A DNA stretch of 64,000 nt from UBA7703 sp963667195 (GTDB lineage: Bacteria; Bacillota; Clostridia; Christensenellales; CAG-138), in the NCBI GenBank assembly GCA_963667195.1, contig OY762962.1, positions 2,914,001 to 2,978,000 on the forward strand, read 5' to 3'. The notes beneath the pieces were generated by a model. It did not search any database and was not told the DNA's origin. It was given only the letters and a program-made list of their open reading frames with translations. The position numbers were made by a program, and so were the translations under genes. The number at the start of each line of letters is the position of its first letter. Position 1 is the stretch's first letter. Shown piece by piece: positions 8,548 through 16,726 of the stretch.

Positions 8548-9969
8548 TTAAAACCGGAAGTATAAAAACGGATTGTAGCTATCCGATACGAGGTTCATGA
8601 TGCAGAGCACGACGCCCAGCGTCAGCAAAACCACGGAGAGCAGCTGCGCTGTTCGTTGGAGACGCACCTTGTTTCGTAAGAACCGCTCCAGTGTGGGAAG
8701 AATCGGAATGCTCAGTACCGCGGCAAGCAACGGAAACACCGTGTAGGTGCGTATCGTTTGCAGCGTTGTCGCGTCCATCCAGCCCGCGAAAGAGATGCCG
8801 CCGTTACGCGAGATGCCCACCATCGCGAGCACCTGCCGCGCGCAGGCGTGTAAGTCGGTTTGATAGAACAGCGCCCAGCCGAACAGCACCGCAATCAACG
8901 TGAGCAGTATGCCGAGCGCGCGCGGTGTGCGTTTGACAACGTATTTCAGCGTGCCGTGCTCCAGCGCGATGAGAATGCCGTAATACAGTCCCCAAAGTAC
9001 GAAATTCCAGCTTGCGCCGTGCCAAAGGCCGGTCAACGTCCAGACCAGCAGCAGGTTCAAGGTCGTGCGATGCCGACCTTTGCGACTGCCGCCCAGCGGA
9101 AAATAGACATACTCGCGGAAGAATTGCCCCAGCGAAATATGCCACCTGCGCCAGAATTCGGAGACCGAACGGGAAATGTAGGGATAGCGGAAGTTTTCCT
9201 GATAACGAAAGCCGAGCACACGTCCAAGGCCGATCGCCATATCGGAATACGCGGAGAAATCGAAATAGATTTGCAGCGCGAAGATGACACTGGTCATCCA
9301 GCCCGCGGCAACGGAAGCACCCGCGTCCGGCAGCGTGGACAGCATCTCACCTAGGATATTCGCCAGGAGCACCTTCTTGCAAAGTCCTATCGCAAAGCGC
9401 CGCATGCCGCCCGTGAAATCGTCCAGCGTGGTCTGGCGCTCATGAAGCTCGAATTCGATGTCGCCATACTGCACAATCGGACCCGCGATGAGCTGCGGAA
9501 AGCACGACACATAGAGAAGCAATAGCCCGTAGTTTTTCTGTACGCGAACCGTGCCGCGGTATGCATCCACGGCGTAGGTGATCGCCTGAAAGGTAAAGAA
9601 CGAAATCCCGATCGGGAGCCTCGGAGTCTGCATTCGAGCGCTGGAGCCAATGAGCGAGAACAGCTGATTGGCGAAAAACGCGGCATACTTGAAATAGACC
9701 AACGCGCCGAGCGCGATGACTAGCGTGAGCGCAAACAGCCCACGCTTGCCCGTATTCGTTTTCGCCGTGCTGAAGGCGAGCGTGCCCGCGTACACGGTCA
9801 GCGTTACAAACGCCATCACGAGCACAAAGACAGGCTCTCCCCAAGCATAAAACAGCAAAGACCCGATCAAAAGAACCGTATTCTTTAAGCGAATGCTGCG
9901 GAACGCAAAATAAACCGCGAGCATTGCGGGCAGGAAAAGCAGTAAAAATGTCAGGCTCGAAAATACCAT
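8548..9969 (-). CDS. MBOAT family membrane-bound O-acyltransferase
   Basis: The 473-residue polytopic protein begins MVFSSLTFLLLFLP, typical of AlgI/DltB-type MBOATs. Signature segments are SEFWRRWHISL and LTGLWHGASWNF, the latter holding the conserved catalytic histidine. It should move acyl groups (often acetyl) across the membrane for O-acylation of a surface polymer, working with the DHHW protein downstream. I preferred the ATG at 9969 over one ten codons earlier at 9999 because the family starts there. Neither has a clear Shine-Dalgarno site, and a TATAAT lies only 6 bases before the chosen ATG. Confidence 0.92.
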   Translation of the reverse strand: MVFSSLTFLLLFLPAMLAVYFAFRSIRLKNTVLLIGSLLFYAWGEPVFVLVMAFVTLTVYAGTLAFSTAKTNTGKRGLFALTLVIALGALVYFKYAAFFANQLFSLIGSSARMQTPRLPIGISFFTFQAITYAVDAYRGTVRVQKNYGLLLLYVSCFPQLIAGPIVQYGDIEFELHERQTTLDDFTGGMRRFAIGLCKKVLLANILGEMLSTLPDAGASVAAGWMTSVIFALQIYFDFSAYSDMAIGLGRVLGFRYQENFRYPYISRSVSEFWRRWHISLGQFFREYVYFPLGGSRKGRHRTTLNLLLVWTLTGLWHGASWNFVLWGLYYGILIALEHGTLKYVVKRTPRALGILLTLIAVLFGWALFYQTDLHACARQVLAMVGISRNGGISFAGWMDATTLQTIRTYTVFPLLAAVLSIPILPTLERFLRNKVRLQRTAQLLSVVLLTLGVVLCIMNLVSDSYNPFLYFRF

Positions 9970-10076
9970 GAGCGTATTATACCATAGAAATATTCTCATC
10001 GTGAGCGTGAGAATCAGATGTTATAATCAACTTGTTTGTATCGAGTTTTTTAAACCATCCATCTTTGAGAGGAAAC

Positions 10077-10625
10077 ATGAAAGATCGTTCACCGCTGCAA
10101 AAGAGCATACCAAATATCATCACGCTGTTTCGGCTCGTGTTCTCTCCCGCGCTCCTGTTTTTTGCGCCGTTCTCCGTCTCGTTTCTGCTGCTTTACGCGC
10201 TATTGGGATTGAGTGATTTGCTGGATGGCTTTCTCGCGCGGCGTTGGGGTGTTTCCGGCAAGCTCGGCGCGCGTCTGGACAGTGCGGCGGACTTTCTGCT
10301 CTTTGGTATTTTGCTCTATCTTTTGGTGCGCAACTATCGGTTTCCTGCTTGGGCGCTCCTCTGGGTTGGATCGATCGCGATCCTGCGCTTCGTTGCGCTG
10401 GCTGTGTGTTATGTGCGGTTTCACAAACTTGCGTTTCTTCACACGTACGCAAACAAAGCAACAGGATTTCTTCTTGTCCTGTCGCCTTTTCTTCTGCCCC
10501 TTCTGGGGCTCAACGCTTCCATCATCGTAGTTTGTGTCGCGGCAAGTATATCCGCGTTGGAAGAATTGATTCTCCAACTCAGCCAACACGAGTTGAATCT
10601 GGATGTGGTTTCAATTTTCAAATAG
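10077..10625 (+). CDS. CDP-alcohol phosphatidyltransferase family protein
   Basis: The 182-residue integral membrane protein has the complete CDP-alcohol motif: Asp47, Asp50-Gly51, Ala54-Arg55, Gly64, Asp68 and Asp72 fit DxxDGxxARx8Gx3Dx3D exactly. Such enzymes condense CDP-diacylglycerol with glycerol-3-phosphate or another alcohol, so PgsA-like phosphatidylglycerophosphate synthesis is the simplest guess. About five hydrophobic helices are visible. The ATG at 10077 follows GAGAGGAAAC. It is a single gene between divergent and convergent neighbours; a TATAAT at 10022-10027 may be its -10 element, but the -35 is poor. Confidence 0.88.
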   Translation: MKDRSPLQKSIPNIITLFRLVFSPALLFFAPFSVSFLLLYALLGLSDLLDGFLARRWGVSGKLGARLDSAADFLLFGILLYLLVRNYRFPAWALLWVGSIAILRFVALAVCYVRFHKLAFLHTYANKATGFLLVLSPFLLPLLGLNASIIVVCVAASISALEELILQLSQHELNLDVVSIFK

Positions 10626-10632
10626 AAAGTAC

Positions 10633-10660
10633 AAAAACCTCCGGCAATTACTACCGGAGG
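10633..10660 (-). terminator. intrinsic terminator of the YcxB-like gene
   Basis: On the minus strand CCTCCGG and CCGGAGG enclose a 9-base loop and are followed by TTTTTG. It lies between convergent genes; the plus-strand side lacks a clean T run. Confidence 0.85.
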
Positions 10661-10675
10661 CTGAAATTCTGTTCT

Positions 10676-11221
10676 TTATGAAAGCATATCGCTGATTGTA
10701 AGGTTTGTCTTCTGGTGCAAGAACTGCAAAAAGTCGTATTTTTGCGCCGCGTTTATAAAGGCGGTATTGGGAATCAGGATCGCGGAGATCGCGGAATTAT
10801 ACAGATATACCCCAGATGGGCCGACAGCGATTCGTTCCAGCTTTGCGTACGACGTCTTGACCTCCGTCATAGGCGATTTCTCGATGATAAGTTCATCCTC
10901 AAATCGTAGATTGACCTGACTGTCATACGGAAGCCTTCCGTTTTTTTTCATGAGCTTTGTACTGAGTTTAATATTCCAGCGCATCATTGGTCCCAGAAGC
11001 AGCAGCATAATTATTCCCATAACTAGGAAAGCGATCAAAGTGTAAATCATGCCCCCCGTATTACCGCTGATAATGTCACTCACCAGTACAAGTAGCAGGG
11101 CTGCTAACATGATATAGATCGCAATAGTTCGGGCTCTCTTCCCTGCTGGAGAATTTTGCGCGTGATATCGGTTGAAATCAATATAGTCCTTTTCGGAAAC
11201 AGTATAATCAAACTCAAACAC
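10676..11221 (-). CDS. YcxB-like domain membrane protein
   Basis: This 181-residue protein has a short cytoplasmic N-terminus, two adjacent membrane helices (about 32-50 and 56-78), then a soluble C-terminal domain of about 95 residues. The C-terminal pattern (ITAYNxxxxxP-like strands ending in a FLQFL segment) resembles the YcxB-like family common in Firmicutes. Function is unknown in the family. It stands alone, ends at a good terminator, and lies in a region of lower GC than its neighbours. Confidence 0.75.
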   Translation of the reverse strand: MFEFDYTVSEKDYIDFNRYHAQNSPAGKRARTIAIYIMLAALLLVLVSDIISGNTGGMIYTLIAFLVMGIIMLLLLGPMMRWNIKLSTKLMKKNGRLPYDSQVNLRFEDELIIEKSPMTEVKTSYAKLERIAVGPSGVYLYNSAISAILIPNTAFINAAQKYDFLQFLHQKTNLTISDMLS

Positions 11222-11299
11222 CCGTGTTACCGTCCTATTCCGTTTTTCTTAGTTGCAAATGCGCAATTTTATAGATACTCTTACACGAAATCTGACACA

Positions 11300-11326
11300 A
11301 GAAAAGCCCTGAGTTTCTCTCAGGAC
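11300..11326 (-). terminator. intrinsic terminator after the ACT-like gene
   Basis: On the minus strand AGTCCTGAG and CTCAGGGCT pair around AGAAA (one G-U) and run into TTTTCTT. Confidence 0.85.
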
Positions 11327-11344
11327 TCTTCCTGCATCCTGAAT

Positions 11345-11599
11345 TTAGTTCAAATCGATCAGTTTTGCCTTGACGCCTTCCAGCGAGTTCAGATCCTTGA
11401 CAAGTTGCTCGATCTCTTCCTTTTTGCCGTATGGCTGAAGGATGATCATGCCGTCGGTCGCGCAGAGGTCTTCGCTGACTTCGTGCAGCCCGAGCCGCGC
11501 CTTGATCTTGCAGCCATTCTCGGTCAGCACCTTTTGAAATTGCGCTGCGTTGGAGGTTCTGTTGTCCATGCGGACACCGATGACGTAGTAGTAAGACAT
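11345..11599 (-). CDS. TM1266-like (NikR C-terminal/ACT-fold) small regulatory protein
   Basis: The chosen ATG at 11599 has AAAGGAGGA upstream and gives 84 residues: MSYYYVIGVRMDNRT at the start, a central CKIKARLGLHEV and a C-terminal SLEGVKAKLIDL. The pattern matches small ferredoxin-like regulators of the TM1266 family, annotated as putative iron-only hydrogenase system regulators. Here no hydrogenase or HydEFG gene is present nearby, so the role is open. A candidate promoter (TTCAAT, 17 bases, TATAGT) lies upstream at about 11658-11686. It is probably a single-gene unit ending at the terminator at 11300. Confidence 0.75.
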   Translation of the reverse strand: MSYYYVIGVRMDNRTSNAAQFQKVLTENGCKIKARLGLHEVSEDLCATDGMIILQPYGKKEEIEQLVKDLNSLEGVKAKLIDLN

Positions 11600-11764
11600 A
11601 AAAAATCCTCCTTTTGAATTCTCTAGCATTCCAATGAGTGTTCCATTCCACTTTTTCCAATACTATAAATATAAGTTACCTTAAATTGAAAACGAATTCA
11701 ATACTTTTCCTTACATTTTGATTACTGTATATAGTAGTTATCATTCTGACTGTATTTCTTTTCG

Positions 11765-12853
11765 TTACAACTTATATTTCTCCGCTTGTTCCCGAACCAG
11801 TTCCTCATTTGAAAAGTAATCGATTTTCATCGCACGCTTGACGTTCAAAAGTGTGTCAGCTGCGACCGCACGCGCGGTGTTGCTGCCTTCCCGCAACACG
11901 TCAAATACATAAGGAATGTCTTTCTCGAATGCTTTTCTGCGAATCTGAATCGGTTCAAGCTCCTCTTGCAGAATTCGATTCAGAAACTTCTTCACCTTCA
12001 CATCGCCCAGCCCGCCGCGTTGATAATGCTCCTTGAGTTCCTCCAGACAAGCATACTCCGAAAGATATTTCTCAAACGAATCATTTTTGCAAAACACATC
12101 GAGATAGGTAAACACCGCATTCCCTTCAATCCTGCCGGGATCAGAAACGAGCAGATGATTTGGGTCGGTATACATGCTCATGACCTTCGTTTGAATCACA
12201 TCCGGCTCATCCGAAAGATAGATACAGTTCCCCAAAGATTTGCTCATCTTTGCTTTTCCATCCGTACCGGGCAGTCGCAAGCATGATTCATTCTCCGGCA
12301 GCAGCGCCTCCGGCTCAACGAGAACCTCCTGATAGATGGAGTTAAACCGCCTCACGATCTCTCTCGTCTGCTCCAGCATGGGCAGCTGATCTTCGCCCAC
12401 GGGCACGACATTTGCCCCAAACGCGGTGATATCTGCGGCTTGGCTGATTGGATAGCACAAAAACCCGACCGGGATGCTGGATTCAAAGTCCTTCTGCTGA
12501 ATCTCCGCTTTCACCGTGGGGTTTCGTTGCAGCCTGGAGAGCGTGACCAGATTCATGTAGTAGAACGTCAATTCCGTCAGTTCCGGTATCATAGATTGAA
12601 TCAGGAGCGTGGAGCGTGTTGGATCAAGACCCACGGCAAGATAGTCGAGCGCTACTTCAACGATATTCTCTCGCACCTTCTCCGGGTTCTCAAAATTGTC
12701 CGTCAGCGCCTGCGCATCCGCAATCATGATGAAGATTCGGTCAAACTTACCAGAATTCTGCAGCTCAATGCGCCGCTTCAGCGAACCGACATAGTGCCCG
12801 ATGTGAAGTCGACCCGTTGGACGGTCTCCTGTTAAAATGATATTCTGTTTCAT
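11765..12853 (-). CDS. trpS: tryptophan--tRNA ligase (T-box-controlled copy)
   Basis: The 362-residue class-I synthetase has HIGH at residues 17-20 (GRLHIGHY) and KMSKS at about 202-206 (AKMSKSLGN), so it should charge tRNA-Trp. The start has TAGGAGGAAAAT before the ATG. A tryptophan T-box with intrinsic terminator lies directly upstream, so expression should rise when uncharged tRNA-Trp accumulates. A second, clearly different TrpRS is encoded at 37560-38576. This copy has the canonical HIGH while the other has TIGN. The stress-inducible role of this copy is inferred from the leader. No terminator was recognised after it. Confidence 0.95.
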   Translation of the reverse strand: MKQNIILTGDRPTGRLHIGHYVGSLKRRIELQNSGKFDRIFIMIADAQALTDNFENPEKVRENIVEVALDYLAVGLDPTRSTLLIQSMIPELTELTFYYMNLVTLSRLQRNPTVKAEIQQKDFESSIPVGFLCYPISQAADITAFGANVVPVGEDQLPMLEQTREIVRRFNSIYQEVLVEPEALLPENESCLRLPGTDGKAKMSKSLGNCIYLSDEPDVIQTKVMSMYTDPNHLLVSDPGRIEGNAVFTYLDVFCKNDSFEKYLSEYACLEELKEHYQRGGLGDVKVKKFLNRILQEELEPIQIRRKAFEKDIPYVFDVLREGSNTARAVAADTLLNVKRAMKIDYFSNEELVREQAEKYKL

Positions 12854-12867
12854 ATTTTCCTCCTAAT

Positions 12868-13114
12868 AAAAAAGACTCCTGCCCTCATAGGACAGAAGTC
12901 AAAGCTTCTATTGCCACCTAATCGCGGCGCACCAACATGCGCTTCCTGTATGACGGTCAGAATGCTCCGTCAGCGCCTACTTGCTTTCGTGTTCGGGCTG
13001 CCCTCATAAGTCCATTCGCCATCGCTCGAAATATCGCCTTTCCATCTCCGGCAACTCTCTGTAATTTCTCTGCACTGGTTACTCGTCTTACTCAACGGTT
13101 TGATGATTCAATTT
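12868..13114 (-). promoter_or_regulatory. tryptophan-specific T-box riboswitch with terminator/antiterminator
   Basis: The leader on the minus strand contains Stem I with the GAGAG bulge, a distal loop (about 13037-13058) and a specifier loop reading GAATGGAC, with TGG at 13014-13012. The T-box bulge TGGCA (12912-12916) would pair with the GCCA end of tRNA-Trp. The antiterminator pairs TAGG/CCTA (12917-12920 with 12888-12891) and ATAGAAG/CTTCTGT (12905-12911 with 12892-12898). The competing terminator is an 11-bp stem (12874-12884 with 12890-12900) followed by six T. All key parts are visible, so this is a confident call. Confidence 0.93.
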
Positions 13115-13120
13115 TTCTTT

Positions 13121-13148
13121 ATTATAACAGATTGTCCGCCGTTTTCAA
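13121..13148 (-). promoter_or_regulatory. sigma-A promoter for the T-box-trpS transcript
   Basis: TTGAAA (13143-13148) and TATAAT (13121-13126) are separated by 16 bases on the minus strand, placing the transcript start just before the T-box. Confidence 0.85.
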
Positions 13149-13158
13149 ACGTAACTTT

Positions 13159-14682
13159 TTATTCCCACTCAATCGTTCCCGGCGGCTTGCTTGTGATGTC
13201 GTAGACGACACGGTTCACGTGCGGCACCTCGCCGATTATTCGCTCGCTGATTCGGCGCAGCACCGGATACGGAATCTCCGCCCACTCGACCGTCATCGCG
13301 TCCGTCGAGGTCACAGCGCGGACGCCAATGATGTAATCATACGTGCGCTGATCGCCCATCACGCCGACCGTGCGCATGCCGGTGAAAACGGTAAAGTACT
13401 GCCAAATCGCCTCTTCAAGTCCTGCGTTTTTGACTTCCTCGCGGAAGATCGCGTCGCTCCTGCGGAGGATTGCGAGTTTGTCTTCCGTCACGTCGCCGAG
13501 CACGCGAATGGCCAACCCCGGGCCCGGGAACGGCTGCCGCCAGACCAATTCGTGCGGGATGCCGAGCGATTCGCCCAGCGCACGCACCTCATCTTTAAAC
13601 AGCATGCGAAGCGGCTCAACAAGCCCGATAAACCCAATATCCTTCGGCAGCCCGCCCACGTTGTGATGGCTCTTGATCGTGCTCGCGCTGCTGGTGCCGC
13701 TCTCGATCACGTCCGGATAGATCGTGCCTTGCAGCAGGAATTCTCCGCCGCCGAGCTTCTTGGATTCTTCCTCAAATACGCGAATGAACTCTTCGCCGAT
13801 GATCTTGCGCTTTCTCTCCGGTTCGACGACGCCTGCAAGCTTGCTCAGGAATCGCTCGCGCGCATCGACCTTGATAATGTTGAGCGAGAGCGTGTCGTGA
13901 TACACCTGCATGACCTGCTCCGCTTCGTTTTCACGCAACAGACCGTGATCGACGAAGATGCACGTCATTTGGCTGCCGACAGCCTCGTGCACGAGAACGC
14001 TCGCGACAGACGAATCCACGCCGCCGGAGAGCGCGCCGATCACGCGCTTGTCGCCAACCTGCGCGCGGATGCTCGCGATCAGCTCGTCCTTGAGGTTCGC
14101 CGCGCTGTAGTCGCAGCGCAGGTGGCACACGCTCTTGAGGAAGTTTTCAAAAAGCTTTTGTCCGTTTTGCGTGTGGGTCACTTCCGCGTGGAACTGGATG
14201 CCGTAAACCTTGCGCTCCTCGTCCGCAAACGCCGCGACGGGGCAAGCGTCGGTGGACGCAATCGCCTGAAATCCCTCTGGCGCGCGCGTGACGGAATCGT
14301 TGTGGTTCATCCACACCACTTCGCCAAGGCCGCGGAACAGCGGATGATCGGAAAAGCGAATCTTCGTGTGTCCATACTCACGCACAGGCGCGGAAGCGAT
14401 CTCGCCACCGAACACCTTTGCGATATACTGCATGCCATAGCAAATGCCAAGCACCGGAACGCCAAGCGAAAACACCGCGTTGTCGCAGGCCTTCGCGCCT
14501 TCTTCATAGGCGCTGTCGGGGCCTCCGGTCATGATGATCGCGCTCAGGCTCTCACCTTTGATTCGCTCGATCGGCGCGTCGTGCGGAATCAGCTCGCTGT
14601 AAACGCCCGCCTCACGGACTCTGCGCGCAATGAGCTGATTGTATTGACCGCCGAAATCGAGTACTACGATACGTTCCCGCAT
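13159..14682 (-). CDS. guaA: GMP synthase (glutamine-hydrolysing)
   Basis: The 507-residue enzyme converts XMP to GMP using glutamine and ATP. The N-terminal class-I amidotransferase has the nucleophile Cys81 in GICYGMQ and the His-Glu pair in IQFHAEVTHT. The synthetase domain has the SGGVDSSVA PP-loop near residue 220, and the C-terminal dimerisation domain ends with RVVYDITSKPPGTIEWE. Length and domain order are standard. It lies 3 bases downstream of xpt on the same strand, so the pair works in sequence: xanthine to XMP to GMP. Confidence 0.97.
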   Translation of the reverse strand: MRERIVVLDFGGQYNQLIARRVREAGVYSELIPHDAPIERIKGESLSAIIMTGGPDSAYEEGAKACDNAVFSLGVPVLGICYGMQYIAKVFGGEIASAPVREYGHTKIRFSDHPLFRGLGEVVWMNHNDSVTRAPEGFQAIASTDACPVAAFADEERKVYGIQFHAEVTHTQNGQKLFENFLKSVCHLRCDYSAANLKDELIASIRAQVGDKRVIGALSGGVDSSVASVLVHEAVGSQMTCIFVDHGLLRENEAEQVMQVYHDTLSLNIIKVDARERFLSKLAGVVEPERKRKIIGEEFIRVFEEESKKLGGGEFLLQGTIYPDVIESGTSSASTIKSHHNVGGLPKDIGFIGLVEPLRMLFKDEVRALGESLGIPHELVWRQPFPGPGLAIRVLGDVTEDKLAILRRSDAIFREEVKNAGLEEAIWQYFTVFTGMRTVGVMGDQRTYDYIIGVRAVTSTDAMTVEWAEIPYPVLRRISERIIGEVPHVNRVVYDITSKPPGTIEWE

Positions 14683-14685
14683 AGA

Positions 14686-15261
14686 TTACTCCCCGCGAAA
14701 GACGACGCCGTTTTCGTCCGCACGTTCGATGATGGCGAGCGATTCGAGGTGAATCCCCGCGTCGCGCAAGCGCTGTCCGCCGGGCTGGAATCCCTTTTCG
14801 ATCGCGATGCCGATGCCGACCAGCTCTGCGCCCGCCTCGTCCACGATCTCGACGAGACCACGGAGCGCTTCGCCGTTTGCGAGGAAGTCGTCCACGATGA
14901 ACACCTTGTCGCTGGAGCAGAGCCACTGGCTCGCAACGATGAGCGTGACATGTTTCTTATAGGTATAGGAGTAGATGTCGCTTTTGTAGAGGCCGCCTTC
15001 AATGTTGTCGGACTTCGCTTTTTTCGCAAAAACGAGCGGAACACCGAACTCTTCCGCGCAGATCGTTGCGAGTGCAATGCCGGAAGCTTCCACCGTTAGA
15101 ACGGCGGTCAACCCTGTTAAATCAAAACGGCTCTTGAATTCCTTCGCCATGTCGCGCATCAGCGCCGTATCCACGCGGTGATTCAAAAAGCCGTCAACCT
15201 TTATGATGTTTCCCGGAAGCACACGCCCCTCGGCGCGAATTCGATCCTGCAACTGCTTCAT
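14686..15261 (-). CDS. xpt: xanthine phosphoribosyltransferase
   Basis: Starting at the ATG at 15261 gives 191 residues, like Bacillus Xpt (194). The protein begins MKQLQDRIRAEGRVLPGN, and the PRPP-binding motif VFIVDDFLANG is near residue 120. It salvages xanthine to XMP using PRPP. The start 13 codons upstream is rejected because it has no family similarity. GGGAG precedes the chosen ATG at about 9 bases. Purine riboswitches often precede xpt in Firmicutes; I searched the upstream 180 bases and saw no match to the conserved core. The downstream gene guaA is co-transcribed. Confidence 0.94.
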   Translation of the reverse strand: MKQLQDRIRAEGRVLPGNIIKVDGFLNHRVDTALMRDMAKEFKSRFDLTGLTAVLTVEASGIALATICAEEFGVPLVFAKKAKSDNIEGGLYKSDIYSYTYKKHVTLIVASQWLCSSDKVFIVDDFLANGEALRGLVEIVDEAGAELVGIGIAIEKGFQPGGQRLRDAGIHLESLAIIERADENGVVFRGE

Positions 15262-15446
15262 CGTGCACCAACTCCCATCCATACCAAATAATGCGTTCAT
15301 TATCCCTCATATCGCGCTGAGAATCAAGGTTTTACGCAAAATTCATAAAACTGATTTCTGGAAAATTTTAAATCGAGAGTTTATGTGTTTTCTGTTTTAT
15401 TTCGAATTTTGAAAGAAAACTTGCATCAATGATCTCTAACATAACA

Positions 15447-15475
15447 ATAAAAAAACAGCCCGGAGAACCGGGCTG
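15447..15475 (-). terminator. intrinsic terminator after rplL
   Basis: On the minus strand CAGCCCGG and CCGGGCTG pair around TTCT, followed by seven T. Confidence 0.95.
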
Positions 15476-15495
15476 CTTTGCAAGGGAGTAATCCC

Positions 15496-15867
15496 TTATT
15501 TGATTTCGCAGGTTGCGCCAACTTCTTTGAAAGCAGCCGCGATCTTCTCGGCTTCTTCCTTGTTGATGCCTTCCTTGACTTTGCTCGGTGCGCCATCGAC
15601 GACGTCTTTGGCTTCCTTGAGGCCGAGGCCGGTGAGTTCGCGGACGACCTTGATGACCTTGATCTTCTCGGCGCCGACATCCTTGAGGATGACGTCGAAC
15701 TCGGTCTTTTCTTCGACTTCTTCTGCGGCTGCGGCGGTGGGGCCGGCAACGGCAACGGCGGTCGCGGCGGCGGAAACGCCGAATTCTTCTTCAAGAGCCT
15801 TCACGAGCTCGAAGAGCTCCAGAACGGACATCGCTTTGATATCAGCGATCAGTTGTTCCTTATTCAT
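15496..15867 (-). CDS. rplL: 50S ribosomal protein L7/L12
   Basis: The 123-residue stalk protein has the N-terminal dimerisation helices (MNKEQLIADIKAMSVLEL), an Ala/Gly-rich hinge (about 35-50) and the conserved C-terminal factor-binding domain with GLGLKEAKDVVDGAP. Several copies bind L10 and recruit translation GTPases. It lies 72 bases after rplJ in the usual order and ends at a strong terminator. Confidence 0.98.
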   Translation of the reverse strand: MNKEQLIADIKAMSVLELFELVKALEEEFGVSAAATAVAVAGPTAAAAEEVEEKTEFDVILKDVGAEKIKVIKVVRELTGLGLKEAKDVVDGAPSKVKEGINKEEAEKIAAAFKEVGATCEIK

Positions 15868-15939
15868 AATATTCTCCTTACATTTTTGTTGCGGTTGATC
15901 CGCATATTTTTTGTGTTTTGTGATACGCGGTCGTCCGCT

Positions 15940-16449
15940 TTACGCTTCCGCTCCGCCCTGCTTTTTGGCGATCTCGTTGATTGCGATTGCGAACTTGGAA
16001 ATTGGGGACATCATGGATCCCAGCATGCGTGCAATCATCACCTCGCGGCTCGGCAGGTCTGCAATTGCTTCGACCTGAGCAGCATTGAGAACGCTCTTTT
16101 CGACGAAGCCACCCTTGAGCTCGCACTTCTTCGCCTTCTTCACGAAAGCCTTGAGGATGCGCGCGGGAGCTGCCACGTCAGTGTAACCAAACGCGAAAGC
16201 GCTGGGCCCTTTGAGAATGCTGATTTCCTTTGCGTCGATACCATTTGCTTCACAAGCGCGTTCCATGATGTGGTTTTTGATAACCGCATATTCCACGCCC
16301 GCTTTGCGCATTTCTGCACGAAGCTCAGTGTCCTCCGCAACGGAGATTCCGCGATAATCGAATACGACGATGCTCTGTGCCTTTTTGATCTTCTCCGCGA
16401 CAGAAGCAACCTGCTCCGCTTTGCGTTCTACGTTTTGAACGTTTGCCAT
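15940..16449 (-). CDS. rplJ: 50S ribosomal protein L10
   Basis: The 169-residue protein has the L10 fold: an N-terminal rRNA-binding domain (KAQSIVVFDYRGISVAEDTELR) and a C-terminal helix (about 140-165) that binds L7/L12 dimers. An AAGGAGG ribosome site precedes the ATG. The leader upstream has the structure of the autoregulatory L10 leader, so excess L10 or L10-L12 complex probably lowers its own transcription. It is followed by rplL. Confidence 0.98.
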   Translation of the reverse strand: MANVQNVERKAEQVASVAEKIKKAQSIVVFDYRGISVAEDTELRAEMRKAGVEYAVIKNHIMERACEANGIDAKEISILKGPSAFAFGYTDVAAPARILKAFVKKAKKCELKGGFVEKSVLNAAQVEAIADLPSREVMIARMLGSMMSPISKFAIAINEIAKKQGGAEA

Positions 16450-16488
16450 CTAGTTGTTTCACCTCCTTGCAACTGTTTCACGGGAAAT

Positions 16489-16613
16489 AAAAAACCTTCC
16501 GCCCAAGCCAAGACGAAAGGATGACATACAAACCATATGGATGTTGTACGCATCACCTCGGCAGGACTTATGCGGTCTCCCGCTGCCGGCTGTCTTGGGC
16601 GATTTTGTTACCG
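16489..16613 (-). ncRNA. ribosomal protein L10 leader with attenuator
   Basis: The minus-strand leader contains the L10-leader signature around 16530-16600 (CCAAGACAGCC, GGGAGACCGC, CCTGCCGAGGTG). A terminator stem pairs 16512-16520 with 16495-16504 and ends in six T. An upstream CGCCCAAG can pair perfectly with CTTGGGCG, which overlaps the terminator stem, giving an antiterminator. L10 or L10-L12 binding would control the switch (known for the family). Confidence 0.85.
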
Positions 16614-16619
16614 CAGAGA

Positions 16620-16648
16620 ATGTTATCATACGCAACGCGCAATGTCAA
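16620..16648 (-). promoter_or_regulatory. sigma-A promoter for rplJ-rplL
   Basis: TTGACA (16643-16648), a 17-base spacer and an extended -10 TGATAACAT (TAACAT at 16620-16625) on the minus strand. It lies between rplA and the L10 leader, so rplJL has its own start. Confidence 0.78.
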
Positions 16649-16683
16649 CACAATCTGCAGAACAAAGCATGAAAACTTCGCCC

Positions 16684-16710
16684 GGGAAAGCTCCGAAGCG
16701 GAGCCTTCCC
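16684..16710 (-). terminator. hairpin after rplA
   Basis: A 12-base inverted repeat (16684-16695 with 16699-16710, one mismatch) forms a strong hairpin 16 bases after the rplA stop. The following TTTT is 7 bases away, so it may act as a weak terminator or as an mRNA end-processing stem. Confidence 0.5.
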
Positions 16711-16726
16711 GAAGCGAATGCGTTTC

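Noticed and set aside
12937..15099. 720-residue plus-strand ORF
   Set aside because: It is antisense to guaA, xpt and the T-box leader, all of which are clearly real.
15262..15446. Purine riboswitch upstream of xpt
   Set aside because: Looked for because xpt often has one; the conserved junction sequences and paired loops are not present.
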